Shown: positions 21,240 to 30,464 of the stretch, one piece after another
Layout: every line of letters starts with the position of its first letter
How positions within the stretch are numbered: the first letter of the stretch is position 1
From: Lunularia cruciata
Lineage: Eukaryota > Streptophyta > Marchantiopsida > Lunulariales > Lunulariaceae
Length of the DNA: 64,000 nt
Direction of reading: 5' to 3'
Assembly (NCBI GenBank): GCA_948567375.1
Contig: OX419755.1
Span: 23,576,517-23,640,516, forward strand
Translations under genes and position numbers: made by a program
The notes under the pieces: model-generated
What the model was told of the DNA's origin: nothing
Seen by the model: the letters and a program-made list of their open reading frames with translations, nothing else
Databases searched by the model: none

Positions 21240-22915
21240 AAAACAAACATAATAATAGTGTCATATCTTACTATGAGTGTGCTTGATTGTAAAGGTTGGT
21301 TACTTCCTTTTGCATTTGCTATAGTGCCAATTGAGAATGCAAGGAATTGGATATGGTCTTGTGAATTTATTGTCAAAGCCATGGGATTTGTGAATTTTGC
21401 AATAGTGTCTATTATCAATGATTGAGAAAGGTACTACTTAACACCTCCACAAATTCTTGTATTTGGTCAACTTGTGTGTGAATATTATTTCACATGACTA
21501 GTAAGGGGAGTGACTCACTTACTCTCTTTCTCTAACTAAGTTGTATTTCTAACTTGCACCTACCATTGTTCATTGATTAGTGATCAGAGTTATTTCAAAT
21601 GCTTATTAACTTTGCATATAATCACATCAAAACAATCCTCATTTATCACCTCTATTTAGAGTTGAGTGATAACTAGGAGCAAGGAGGTCTATCTGCACTT
21701 TTAGAATCAATCTACTTGGTCTTTTTGTTTCTTTTTGTAATTTATTGGCACTAGGCAATATTATCCCTCTTGTGGAACTTCATGTGTTTGTGAATCTTGG
21801 TTGTAGCACATAGTTAACTGATTGTAGATTCAACAGGGTTGCATATTCATATAGCTCTATTGATTTTGTTTACACTACCCAGTTCATATAGCTTTATTGA
21901 TTCTGTTTCACACTATCTTGATGCAAAGTTGAGTCCTTCTCAATGTTTTAATATACATGTAAAGTTTTTTTATATGGCATCATTGAAGCAATGGCATAAA
22001 ATTTATCCAATTGCACACCATTGCACTTGTGTTTGGCATATAGAGAACAATATCAATAACTCATCATCAATGGTAAGATTTGGGCAGCTGCAAAAACATT
22101 AAAGATCAATGCATTTGAGGTTTCAAAGGCTCAAATTATAGAGATGAATGAGGAAGCGGCCTCATATCTTTGCAAAATATCATCCCACTTGGATGATTAG
22201 CCTCGCTCTGGTTCCATGATCATGGAATCATCATTGGCATATTGATGACAAGTATGTTTGAGGCTACAAATTCTTGGATCTTGGAAGCAAGGGATGCAAA
22301 AACCGCTTGAAGCAATTATGCAAGTTGTGTGAAAAAGTGGCATGCTCATTCCCCAACAGTGCATGGAGTTAACAAACAGAGTTAGTTTGATTTTAGAGGA
22401 TGTTGAAGCAAGAATTCAATGTACTATTTGAGATGCACGCATTTATACAGTGTATCAGCTTAGTCCCAACAACTTTGAAGTCATGAGCAATGTTGTAGTG
22501 GGTTCTGCCTTGTTAACCTCTCTGAACACATGTGTTCATGCAAGGCTTTCCAGCAATACCAACTTCCATGCATGTGCAGTTGCAAACAAAGCACACCCAC
22601 AACCATTTGACTTAGTGCACAAATGATATTTGATTTTGGAGCTTAAGAAAGCATACACCGAAGCTGTTATTCCACTAGATTTGGAAGAATGTATAGAGGA
22701 CAATGTCACTTGTTCTCCTGTACATATGAAGCAAGCAAGCAGACCCAAGAAAATTAGAAGTTGCTATCATGGAGAAACAACCTTGGAAGACCGGCTTTCA
22801 TATGGCATAATAGTAGAAGTGACTGTTGTCGTCATTTGTGAGTGTGAGTGTGCCTTGTGTGAAATAATTTCTAGAGAGAGTACTCCTATTGGTAAGCACT
22901 ATTGAAATGTGCCCC
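21240..22915 (+). pseudogene. Mutator-like (MULE) transposase, decayed
   Basis: Successive plus-strand blocks match a MULE transposase: LPFAFAIVPIENARNWIW (21,307-21,360); an Asn-Asp-x-Glu-Lys-Gly site ending at 21,430; IIEAMA and HCTCVWHIENNIN (21,979-22,057); FEATNSWILEARDAKT (about 22,257-22,304); a SWIM zinc finger CSCKAFQQYQLPCM (22,531-22,572); and RPKKIRSCYHGETT near 22,741. Between 21,431 and 21,976 the frame is interrupted by 546 bp that may be an intron or an insertion. Frameshifts and TGA codons, as in the tract from 22,314, disable it. No terminal inverted repeats were found. Host-derived FAR1/FHY3-like origin is less likely because the spacing follows MULE. Confidence 0.8.
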
Positions 22916-23168
22916 TTATATTTATTTGTAATTATTTTGGACTTCCGTGCCCATATTCGTAAATTCCCCTAAATTCTATGGTTCACACAATGGGCAGATA
23001 AGATTACTGGCACACTTTGTTTCAATGTGAAGGCAAACCAGAGTCTCTTCAACTCTACTGTAGTTACAGTCTGCTGTATCACCGAGCGATTTAAAAACAT
23101 CATTGTAATCCGCAATTTCCTTACTATGATTAACGAAGGCTAAAGTCGAAGATGAAAAGTAAAGTATG

Positions 23169-23358
23169 CAACCGTGTAGAAAAACCAAAGGATCGGAAAA
23201 CCATCAAGCCATACAAATGAGAGACAAAAAAGGTAACATGGAGCTAAGTCTCAATGAAAAAAAAAGGCGACCGCGTAGGAAAAATGAAGGATGGGAACAC
23301 CCCATCAAGCCGCACAAGGGAGAGACAAAAAAGGTAACATGGGGCTAAGCCCCAATAG
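23169..23358 (+). repeat. Tandem pair of hairpin-bearing repeat units
   Basis: Two imperfect units of about 90 bp (23,169-23,256 and 23,264-23,358) each end with GAGAGACAAAAAAGGTAACA followed by a stem GGGGCTAAGCCCC (GGAGCTAAGTCTC in the first). Related units lie at 26,515-26,646 and 61,104-61,150. Function is unknown. Confidence 0.75.
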
Positions 23359-23662
23359 AGTCTGTATGAGAAATCTGCACTACCGCACCTAAGATATCCG
23401 AGCTATGCAAGTCGTACGATCTACACACAACTGGAGCATCCAAAGAAACATCACCTAATGTGATTGCTCTCCTATGGATTGCACCAACCACTGCCCTCTG
23501 GATTGCACCAGCCACTGCCCTCTGTAGAGCAATGGATACACGCTGTCTAAAGTAAGCTACAAAGTATGAGAGTGAGAGTGGTACCCCTGCCGCCTAACAT
23601 GATAAGCTCTCGCGCACGCCCTGACAAATGTGTCAAATGCCGTGTCCATCGCTCCATATAAC
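23359..23662. repeat. Dispersed direct repeat, CpG-retaining copy
   Basis: This segment matches 26,647-26,915. It includes GAGCTATGCAA, AGCATCCAAAGAA, GTGATTGCTCTC and GATAAGCTCTCGCGCAC. Together with the hairpin units it makes a repeat of about 400-500 bp that brackets 23,663-26,514. It also holds a small internal duplication of GGATTGCACCA. It could be the terminal repeat of an unrecognised element, though no TG/CA ends or target duplications are seen. Confidence 0.65.
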
Positions 23663-25050
23663 TAAGTCTCAATAGAATTTTATGGATGGGTGACCACCAG
23701 TCTTCTCAAGAATGCCATATGTATGTGGGCAGCCCGTGGCCGGCAATTGCCTCGTCACTTTAGCCCCGATGCCTCCGAAGCCTTCTACCACGTCACGAGG
23801 TTCTAGGTCAAACCTTCTCTGTGCTCTCACAGACGGGCAGTCCGGAATGGTGTTTACAGTCCTCCGTTGTCGTGGAAATTGGAAATCGGAAACTGTTTCC
23901 ACATCATCATGTACGTACGTGGCTGCTAGACATCCACGTAGGAACGCATGCTCCATCGAACGAATCAGCCCCACTAAGGTTGCCTACCACTACACGTCAT
24001 GTACCACACAATACCGCAAGGAACAGAATTCCTTCCTACGAGACCTGTAGACAATCCCTCTACCGGACCCACAGGTTCAACGACGATGTCCGCAGACCGT
24101 TCGCAAGAACCTGCAGAGATATACTTCAAGGATGCGATTCTGATTGACCAAAGCTAGAGGCTAAATCTTCTGCCCTGGTAAAAAGCCACGACCTCCATCC
24201 GTCAAGATCCGAGCAACATATGGAACCTGGTTATCATCACCTGTTTCGCCCGTGGAACCTACAGGAGAAAGAGAGACTGCATTTCCTAGGTCATTCGTTT
24301 CTAGACTGGTGTTGTGAAGATCCTCTGTACACAAGTACGTTCTGGGAATACTCGCAGGGAGAAATCTTTCACTGCAAGTCAGTGTGAGATAGGGGTTTCC
24401 ATCGAATCAGACAAGGAAATTCCCTCGAGAGATCTCTTTAACCAATCACGTACAGAAGAATCTGAACAGGGTTAGCAAGGCAGGTTGAAGCCAGAACTGG
24501 GAATGTAGAGTAAAGCTGGAGAAGATTGTGGGCACCCAAATACGGTAATTTTAAAACTCGAGGACAGATCTACACGAAAACCATTTGACCATGTACTGCT
24601 CGGATGCAGACAGGTATGTCTGGTCACCATTCCATTAAGTTAAGCATGAAATTTAATGGATCCGTGCTAGCCATAAAGAATTGAGGAGCGTAAAGACTCG
24701 TAAAAGAGTACTTGTCCCAAGTCGTTGGGGAAGCTGGAGAAGCTTGAGGTCACCAACGATGAACTGTGAGGAGAATTGACTCTCTGTAGACAGAGTAGCG
24801 TAATAAGTCGAGGTCACCGTCACAAAGAGGGAAAGAAGCCATTTCACATGGCTCAATGATGTACGTCCGTAAATTTGTCGTCCGTCAATCTTTCAAACAT
24901 TCATGGAAAGAATATCTTAATGTGTTCATGGGAGTGTACCGGTCCGACAGGAACTTGGACCTCCGCCAACCAAATAAATATACTTGCGATTGCAAGTTAC
25001 TTTGGATTATTGAAGCGTGTTAACAAGTAATCACTTGTTTAATTAGGGTA
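23663..25050. other. CpG-retaining stretch without recognisable gene
   Basis: CpG is clearly more frequent here than in the neighbouring transposons (for example 23,740-24,120). Overlapping short open frames exist on both strands at 23,669-24,147, but none has a recognisable domain, a convincing start or matching partners. The stretch could be a young non-coding element or a remnant of host DNA. GGATGGGTGACC at 23,683-23,694 equals the internal C box of plant 5S rRNA, without a full 5S gene. Confidence 0.5.
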
Positions 25051-25330
25051 TGTCAAGATTGAGATTTGTAAATATTAATATTAATATTTTATTTTGTTTT
25101 TTAAGAATAATTATTTACAAATATTTAAACTAAATTTATATTTAAATTAATTAATTATTTATTTTTTTGGTTAATAAAATTTGAAATAAAATAATTTATA
25201 GAATTAATTATATTATTGATAGAAAAATAATTTAAAAAAGAGGAAAATATTGTATTAATATTTAATAAGTAATTTTTGATTTAAAATTTATATTTTATTA
25301 TAAAAAAATTAAATGATACCAAGATCGTAC
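25051..25330. other. Extremely AT-rich block
   Basis: About 280 bp consist almost entirely of A and T, with many TTTAAATTA-like runs, between two CpG-containing stretches. No open frame or repeat unit is apparent. Such DNA can act as matrix-attachment or easily melted DNA, but nothing here proves it. Confidence 0.6.
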
Positions 25331-25489
25331 ATGATGACTCAATTCAAACTATAAAATAACAACATAGATCCAAAATGAAAATTTCAAATCATATTATATA
25401 TATAGTAATCTTGAATGTCAAAAATCAAAATTATAAATGTATTTACTTGGCAAATAGAAAGGTTCGGTCTAGGGAGAGTTGAAACCTGT

Positions 25490-25672
25490 CATAGAATTGA
25501 AAATTTTGATAATTCTATTGCGCATTCTGCCACACACCCATTAATCCAAAAGATTTCCGGTACTAGGGAAAATCGAGACATATTGTAGAAGAGGAATTTT
25601 GAAACATCTATTGCAAAGTAAAGTATATCACCCACCCCTTTAATCCAAAGGATTTTCGGTTCGATAGGGCTC
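25490..25672. repeat. Imperfect tandem duplication of about 100 bp
   Basis: A block ending CACACACCCATTAATCCAAA AG with TTTCCGGT behind it (near 25,530-25,562) recurs as CACCCACCCCTTTAATCCAA AG with TTTTCGGT (near 25,630-25,662). Both are preceded by an ATTTTGAAA or ATTTTGATA stretch and a CTATTGC block. Confidence 0.55.
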
Positions 25673-25720
25673 AAATGGAGCTAGAGTTACCAGACGTGGA
25701 GGCTCCCGCTTAGGGTCAAA

Positions 25721-25772
25721 ACGTCAGGCAGACCTGACGTGTCTTCCTGACGTGCATATGAGCTCCGTCAGG
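25721..25772. promoter_or_regulatory. Cluster of four TGACG-type sites including a perfect inverted repeat
   Basis: ACGTCAGG, four bases, then CCTGACGT (25,721-25,740) form a perfect inverted repeat. CCTGACG recurs at 25,745-25,751, and CGTCAGG at 25,766-25,772 lies in reverse. TGACG pairs are the core of plant as-1-type elements bound by TGA bZIP factors. No gene start is seen nearby, so regulatory use is only a possibility. Confidence 0.4.
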
Positions 25773-26514
25773 GTTCCATCCAAATGGTGGCTACCGGACT
25801 TTGTTTTCTAGTGGACCGCCTGAACTCGAGAGAGCTATGTGAATCGGGAGGGAGTACTGTCGTGATGGAGGCCGAAGTGGACGTCACAAGGGAAGAGAGG
25901 AAGACCTGGTGGTGATACTACTTTAATGTGGAGGCATGCAATTGGAGTAACAATTTGTTGTTCGACAGCCTGGTTGAAGGAAGCCTCGCATATGACAAGG
26001 AAATGAGATGGAGATTACTGATACCGGTATCGGTGTCTATCCTACCTGGACGCCCCAAATCTTGGAAAGGTCGACAACCAATAAATATAATGGTGAAACC
26101 GTCAAAACTTTAATGAAGGGAGACATTGAACGAGAACCACTAATCTGTGTAAGGTAGAATGAAGTTTTGAGTTAAGTTAAATCGACCTACTCGGGTGGAC
26201 TTGCAGGGGGACGCTAAATCACAAGTATTTGAACTTTGAAATTTCAAATAAGGGGTCAGGTTTCGAAACTGGATGGAAACTTCATTTCCCCAGAAAACGG
26301 AGCGGATATGATGGGTAGTAGGTAAATGTATAGAAGCTAGAGCAACTGAGTGATGATTTGGTACCTCCGCAGAACTGTACTTGCAAGATAAAAGTGCACA
26401 TAAGGATAGAGATGGAGTACAGTCTATATATATCGATCAGAACCTGGAAGTGACAGATTCAGTAACTTAATCGCGAAGCCTAAACTGGTTTAAATAACTT
26501 ATTGATAGAAAGAA

Positions 26515-26915
26515 AGGCGACCACGCTAAACACATGAAGGAGGGGAAGACCCCATCAAGCTGGACAAGGGAGAGACAAAAGAAGTAAAATGAGCCTAAGC
26601 CCCAAGAGAGAGACAAAAGAAGTAAAATGAGGCTAAGCCCCAATAGCTTCGATATGTGAAATCTGCCCAACTACACGTAAGACATCAGAGCTATGCAAAT
26701 TGTAAAGTATATTAACGACTGAGCATCCAAAGAAGCACCACCTAGTGTGATTGCTCTCTTATGGATTGCACTAGCCAAGGCTCTTTGTAGAGCAATGAAC
26801 ACACACTGTCTAAAATATGAGAGGGAGAGTGGTACCCTTGACATCTAATATGATAAGCTCTCGTGCACTCATTGACAAATATGTTGAACACAATGTCCAT
26901 TGCTCCATATAACTT
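26515..26915 (+). repeat. Second copy of the hairpin unit plus dispersed repeat
   Basis: A unit ending in GAGAGACAAAAGAAGTAAAA and CTAAGCCCC (26,515-26,607), with a partial second unit to 26,646, is followed by the segment matching 23,359-23,662. It is more CpG-poor than the first copy. Confidence 0.7.
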
Positions 26916-26982
26916 CAAAGCTAGAGGAAAAAGAGGTGACCTTGGTGCATATCCCTATATTTGGAGACCTTGTGTGTTGCTA

Positions 26983-27678
26983 CTCAGCTTGCCGCCCATC
27001 CAGGAGGATGAGTAATCACTCCCTCCAAAATTGCATCATGTGTAAGATTTGTAACCACAAACATCCATCATTGTCACCTGATCATTTGGATGAAGTATAA
27101 GTCTCCCTAGCACATGTCATTTGCAAAGCATAAGAACGCTCCCTCCAAGCAACATCCACTCTCTCGTGCCATAGCAAACACTATATCCCTAATGGCATCA
27201 TAGCTAGCTACCCTCCTGTCCTCCAAAAGGATACCGTGTCATGTGGACCATTGTTGCATACAATGTGGAACCACACTTACAAGTGAGTAACAAAGATGCA
27301 AATCGGTGGACCAAACCTAGGCAGAACCTACTCAGCTTGCCGCCCATCCAGGAGGATGAGTAATCACTCCCTCCAAAATTGCATCATGTGTAGGATCTGT
27401 AACCACAAACATCCACCATTGTCACCTGATCATTTCGATGAAGTATAAGTCTACTCTGGCACATGTCATTTGCAAAGCATAAGAATGCTCCCTCCAAGCA
27501 ACATCCACTCTCTCGTGCCATAGCAAACACTATATCCCTAATGGCATCATGGGTAGCTACCTTCTATCTTCCAAAAGGACACCGTGTCATGTGGACCATT
27601 GTTGCATACAATGTGGAACCACACTTACAAGTGATTAACAAAGATGCAAATCGGTGGACCAAACCTAGGCAGAACCTC
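26983..27678 (+). repeat. 348-bp tandem duplication
   Basis: CTCAGCTTGCCGCCCATCCA begins both units, at 26,983 and 27,331. The following about 340 bp are nearly identical, with a few clustered differences (CCCTAG against ACTCTGG; TAGCTAGCTACCCTCC against GGGTAGCTACC). The second unit continues as an open frame (27,463-27,738). The duplication is recent compared with surrounding decay. Confidence 0.9.
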
Positions 27679-28190
27679 ATCGTTGTCAAGAAGATGGTTG
27701 GTGTGAGTTGGAAGGCTCTATGCACGGGGTTGAGATAAGATCCAAGAGCTTGCACCCTTGCCAAAGCAAGAGCAAAGAAATGCTCTAGTGGCCCAAGGAA
27801 TGGATGAGTCAACAAAGAGAGAATGTAACGTATGCTACATTATCGCTCCATCAAGGAAGACTACAATCCCCTTGTCCAATCTAACTATAGTGAAGCAAAG
27901 GGTGGAAGGTCCTCTCATGCTCATGGAGATAGACCATCTCTCGTCTACTGCAATAACACTTGGAGAGAAAGGATCCCTCTACCACCTCATCTAGATATGT
28001 CTCCAAAATTGGCCTATGAGCAACCACAAAACAAGAGGAAATTAGGAGTATCAAGAGAGCATAACTACCCAAAATGCTATAAGTGTCATCTCCTTCATAG
28101 ATAATAGGCTAACCCCTTTGCACAAGATTGGTAGAGATGTGTGTCTACGTGTCAAATCTCCCATCACACACTTAGATGTCCCTGGTCTGA
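27679..28190 (+). pseudogene. Gag-like fragment with two degraded CCHC knuckles
   Basis: Behind the duplication a plus-strand frame leads to KCYKCHLLHR (28,072-28,101), then two TAG stops, and a second cluster Cys-x2/3-Cys-x4-His-x4-Cys (CVSTCQISHHTLRC-like, 28,140-28,181). Paired knuckles after a gag-like region occur in LINE ORF1 and LTR retrotransposon gag. No reverse transcriptase follows on this strand, so the parent element is unknown. Confidence 0.45.
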
Positions 28191-30300
28191 TGATATCACC
28201 AAAAACTCACATAATCCTTCTATCAAAAGCTCTCTAACGTGATAGGAAAGTCAAGGAAGGGGAATTGTGCAGAGTAAGCATAGGCAATACTAGATGAGAG
28301 TATATGCAACATGTAGATCAAATGCAACATGTAGATCTCCTAGTAGAGGAAAGTCATCCACATGGAGAATATCCTTTGCAAGTGCAACATCTAAGAAGCA
28401 TATGACAAAATCCTTGGATCCTACTAGCACTCCAATTACATGTAGCCTCTCTATAGATGTGACACATCCCTTTGGAAGCTCAAGGTGAGGAGTGATACAT
28501 GAAGAGACCATGCTTTGCACTTTGACAACTTGACTCTCTAGCCTACAAGATGTAGCTAGGTAGTCAAGTGATTAAAGGCCTACCTAATCTGATGTATGAG
28601 GCTCACAATATGTGTATCATCTCAAGCCTACAAGATGTAGCTTGGTAGTCAAGTGATCAAAGGCCTTCCTAATCTGATCTACAAGGCCCAAAATGTGTGT
28701 ATCATTTTCCAAGGAGGGAAATACAAAACCTGGCGTGACCAAAGGAGTAGATAAGAGAGCTTTGAAGTGAGCCATGGCAAACAAGGTCACCCTAAAGGAT
28801 CTCCTTGTTGTGTACTAACAATTGACTCTAAGATGATGATTCCCTCTTGTGACCAACCATGCTGGTAATAAAGAGAAGTAGGAGGGTCATAAAACAACCA
28901 CACCAAAAGAATGAGACCCACCAAGGATCCACTAGCCTTCTTAAGCTCTCTAAAGATAGATACCCAAAGATGCTATTTAAAGTGTTCTCAGAATCCACTT
29001 GTAGGACTACCCATTCCAAATAGATATATAAGAGTCCCTTGATGCCTTAAGATATAGCCTCACAACCTCTAGGTGTAGCTACTCCAAATTGATATAGACT
29101 AAGGTGCTCTTAAAAGTGATATTGATGTTGGAGAACAATGTATGGCTAACCAAGTGCAAAAAGATCTCTCCAATAGCAATTGGTCTAATGCTCCTTATGT
29201 CCTTCTCCATTGCAAGAAGTTGACTAGCACCTAACACCTAATTAATTGACATAAGAATATCTCTCCTTGCTACTACTATAGCCACCTAAAACAACTTGGT
29301 AAATCTCCTAAAGGGATCATCTGCTTGAAAGCAATCTCTAAAATGCTTATATTCCATCTTTAACAAACCTCCTAAGGAGAGTTGAATCAAGACATAAAAG
29401 CTACTTAGGCTTATAATCTAAGAACTCTAATGGTACTCCCTCTCTTGCCATAGGATGTAGTGAGTGTAGGGAAGAGATAGTCTCATCAATGGGACTAGCC
29501 ATAGATAAAGGATGCAGCAATGTTGCTCTAGTAGACTCTCTTGCTTGACGCAATGTCCTACACCATCCTAATTGAATGAACTCTATGGTATCTTGTGGCA
29601 AAACTTGTCTCATAAAACATGCAGCCCTAATAGACTCCTCTGGTAGGTCAGTCCAATGCTCTGCCCATAATCAATGAAATCTAGCAACCACTTCTCTATG
29701 CTCCACACATCCTACTCTAGCATAAAAAGGCACCATCAAGGGAGTAAGAGGGATAAGAACCATGCTAAGTCATCCAAGGGATCACAAGGCCAAACAATCA
29801 AGTGGTCAACAAAAAGCCTGTCTAGCCTCATCATGGAGTGTACGGGGTAGCCTATGGAATAGATATGGACATGGAAAACTAGTCTAAAATAACTCCAAGA
29901 TACAACTCTCTTGAGGTGCTAACTATTCCCATGACTTGATTGGTATCTTTGGAATAATCAACAAAGGATAGAAGAAGTGTGTGTAATCCCAAGTGTCATT
30001 GTAGTCAATGTGGTTGCTCACCTCATATGAACATCCTAAATGGTCCAATCATAGTCCTTATGCATCATTCCCATATGTGTCTTTACCCCTTGCAAGGTAA
30101 AGTGTCGGTGACACACCAAGAATGGTGTATCCTAAGCCGCTGTAGGTGGCCCTACATGGGGAATTATAACCATGGATAGCATAAGAATAATGATTGTAAC
30201 ACACAATGCTCCTCTCTATATCTCTCCATTATACTCAATTCTCTATAGCCTTCAAGCTAGCTACCAATGGAACCAAAATTGAAAAACAAACAGAATAGAC
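28191..30300 (-). other. Unassigned region with weak minus-strand frame and short tandem repeat
   Basis: Several medium open stretches lie on the minus strand (29,613-29,401; 29,019-28,828; 28,520-28,290), suggesting one decayed gene read leftward. I recognise no domain. ACATGTAGATC is repeated at 28,312 and 28,329. The region is CpG-poor like old transposon DNA. No RNA gene was seen. Confidence 0.4.
28541..28705 (+). repeat. 85-bp tandem duplication
   Basis: GCCTACAAGATGTAGCTAGG begins at 28,541 and recurs as GCCTACAAGATGTAGCTTGG at 28,626. Both are followed by TAGTCAAGTGAT, AAAGGCCT and CTAATCTGAT. Confidence 0.85.
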
Positions 30301-30378
30301 TATTCACTCATATGATGTATGTAGGTGAGCTCTCTACAATTTGATAATATAATTTCTCTTGTTTCTCCCTTTTCTCTT

Positions 30379-30463
<85 letters not shown>
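30379..30463. repeat. (CT)n microsatellite
   Basis: About 85 bp of nearly uninterrupted CT dinucleotides. The open frame on the other strand encoding Arg-Glu repeats is only a product of this repeat. Confidence 0.98.

Positions 30464-30464
<1 letters not shown>

Noticed and set aside
23669-24147. Overlapping frames of 101-112 codons on both strands
   Set aside because: They overlap each other in antisense, match nothing known and are likely a result of higher GC content.
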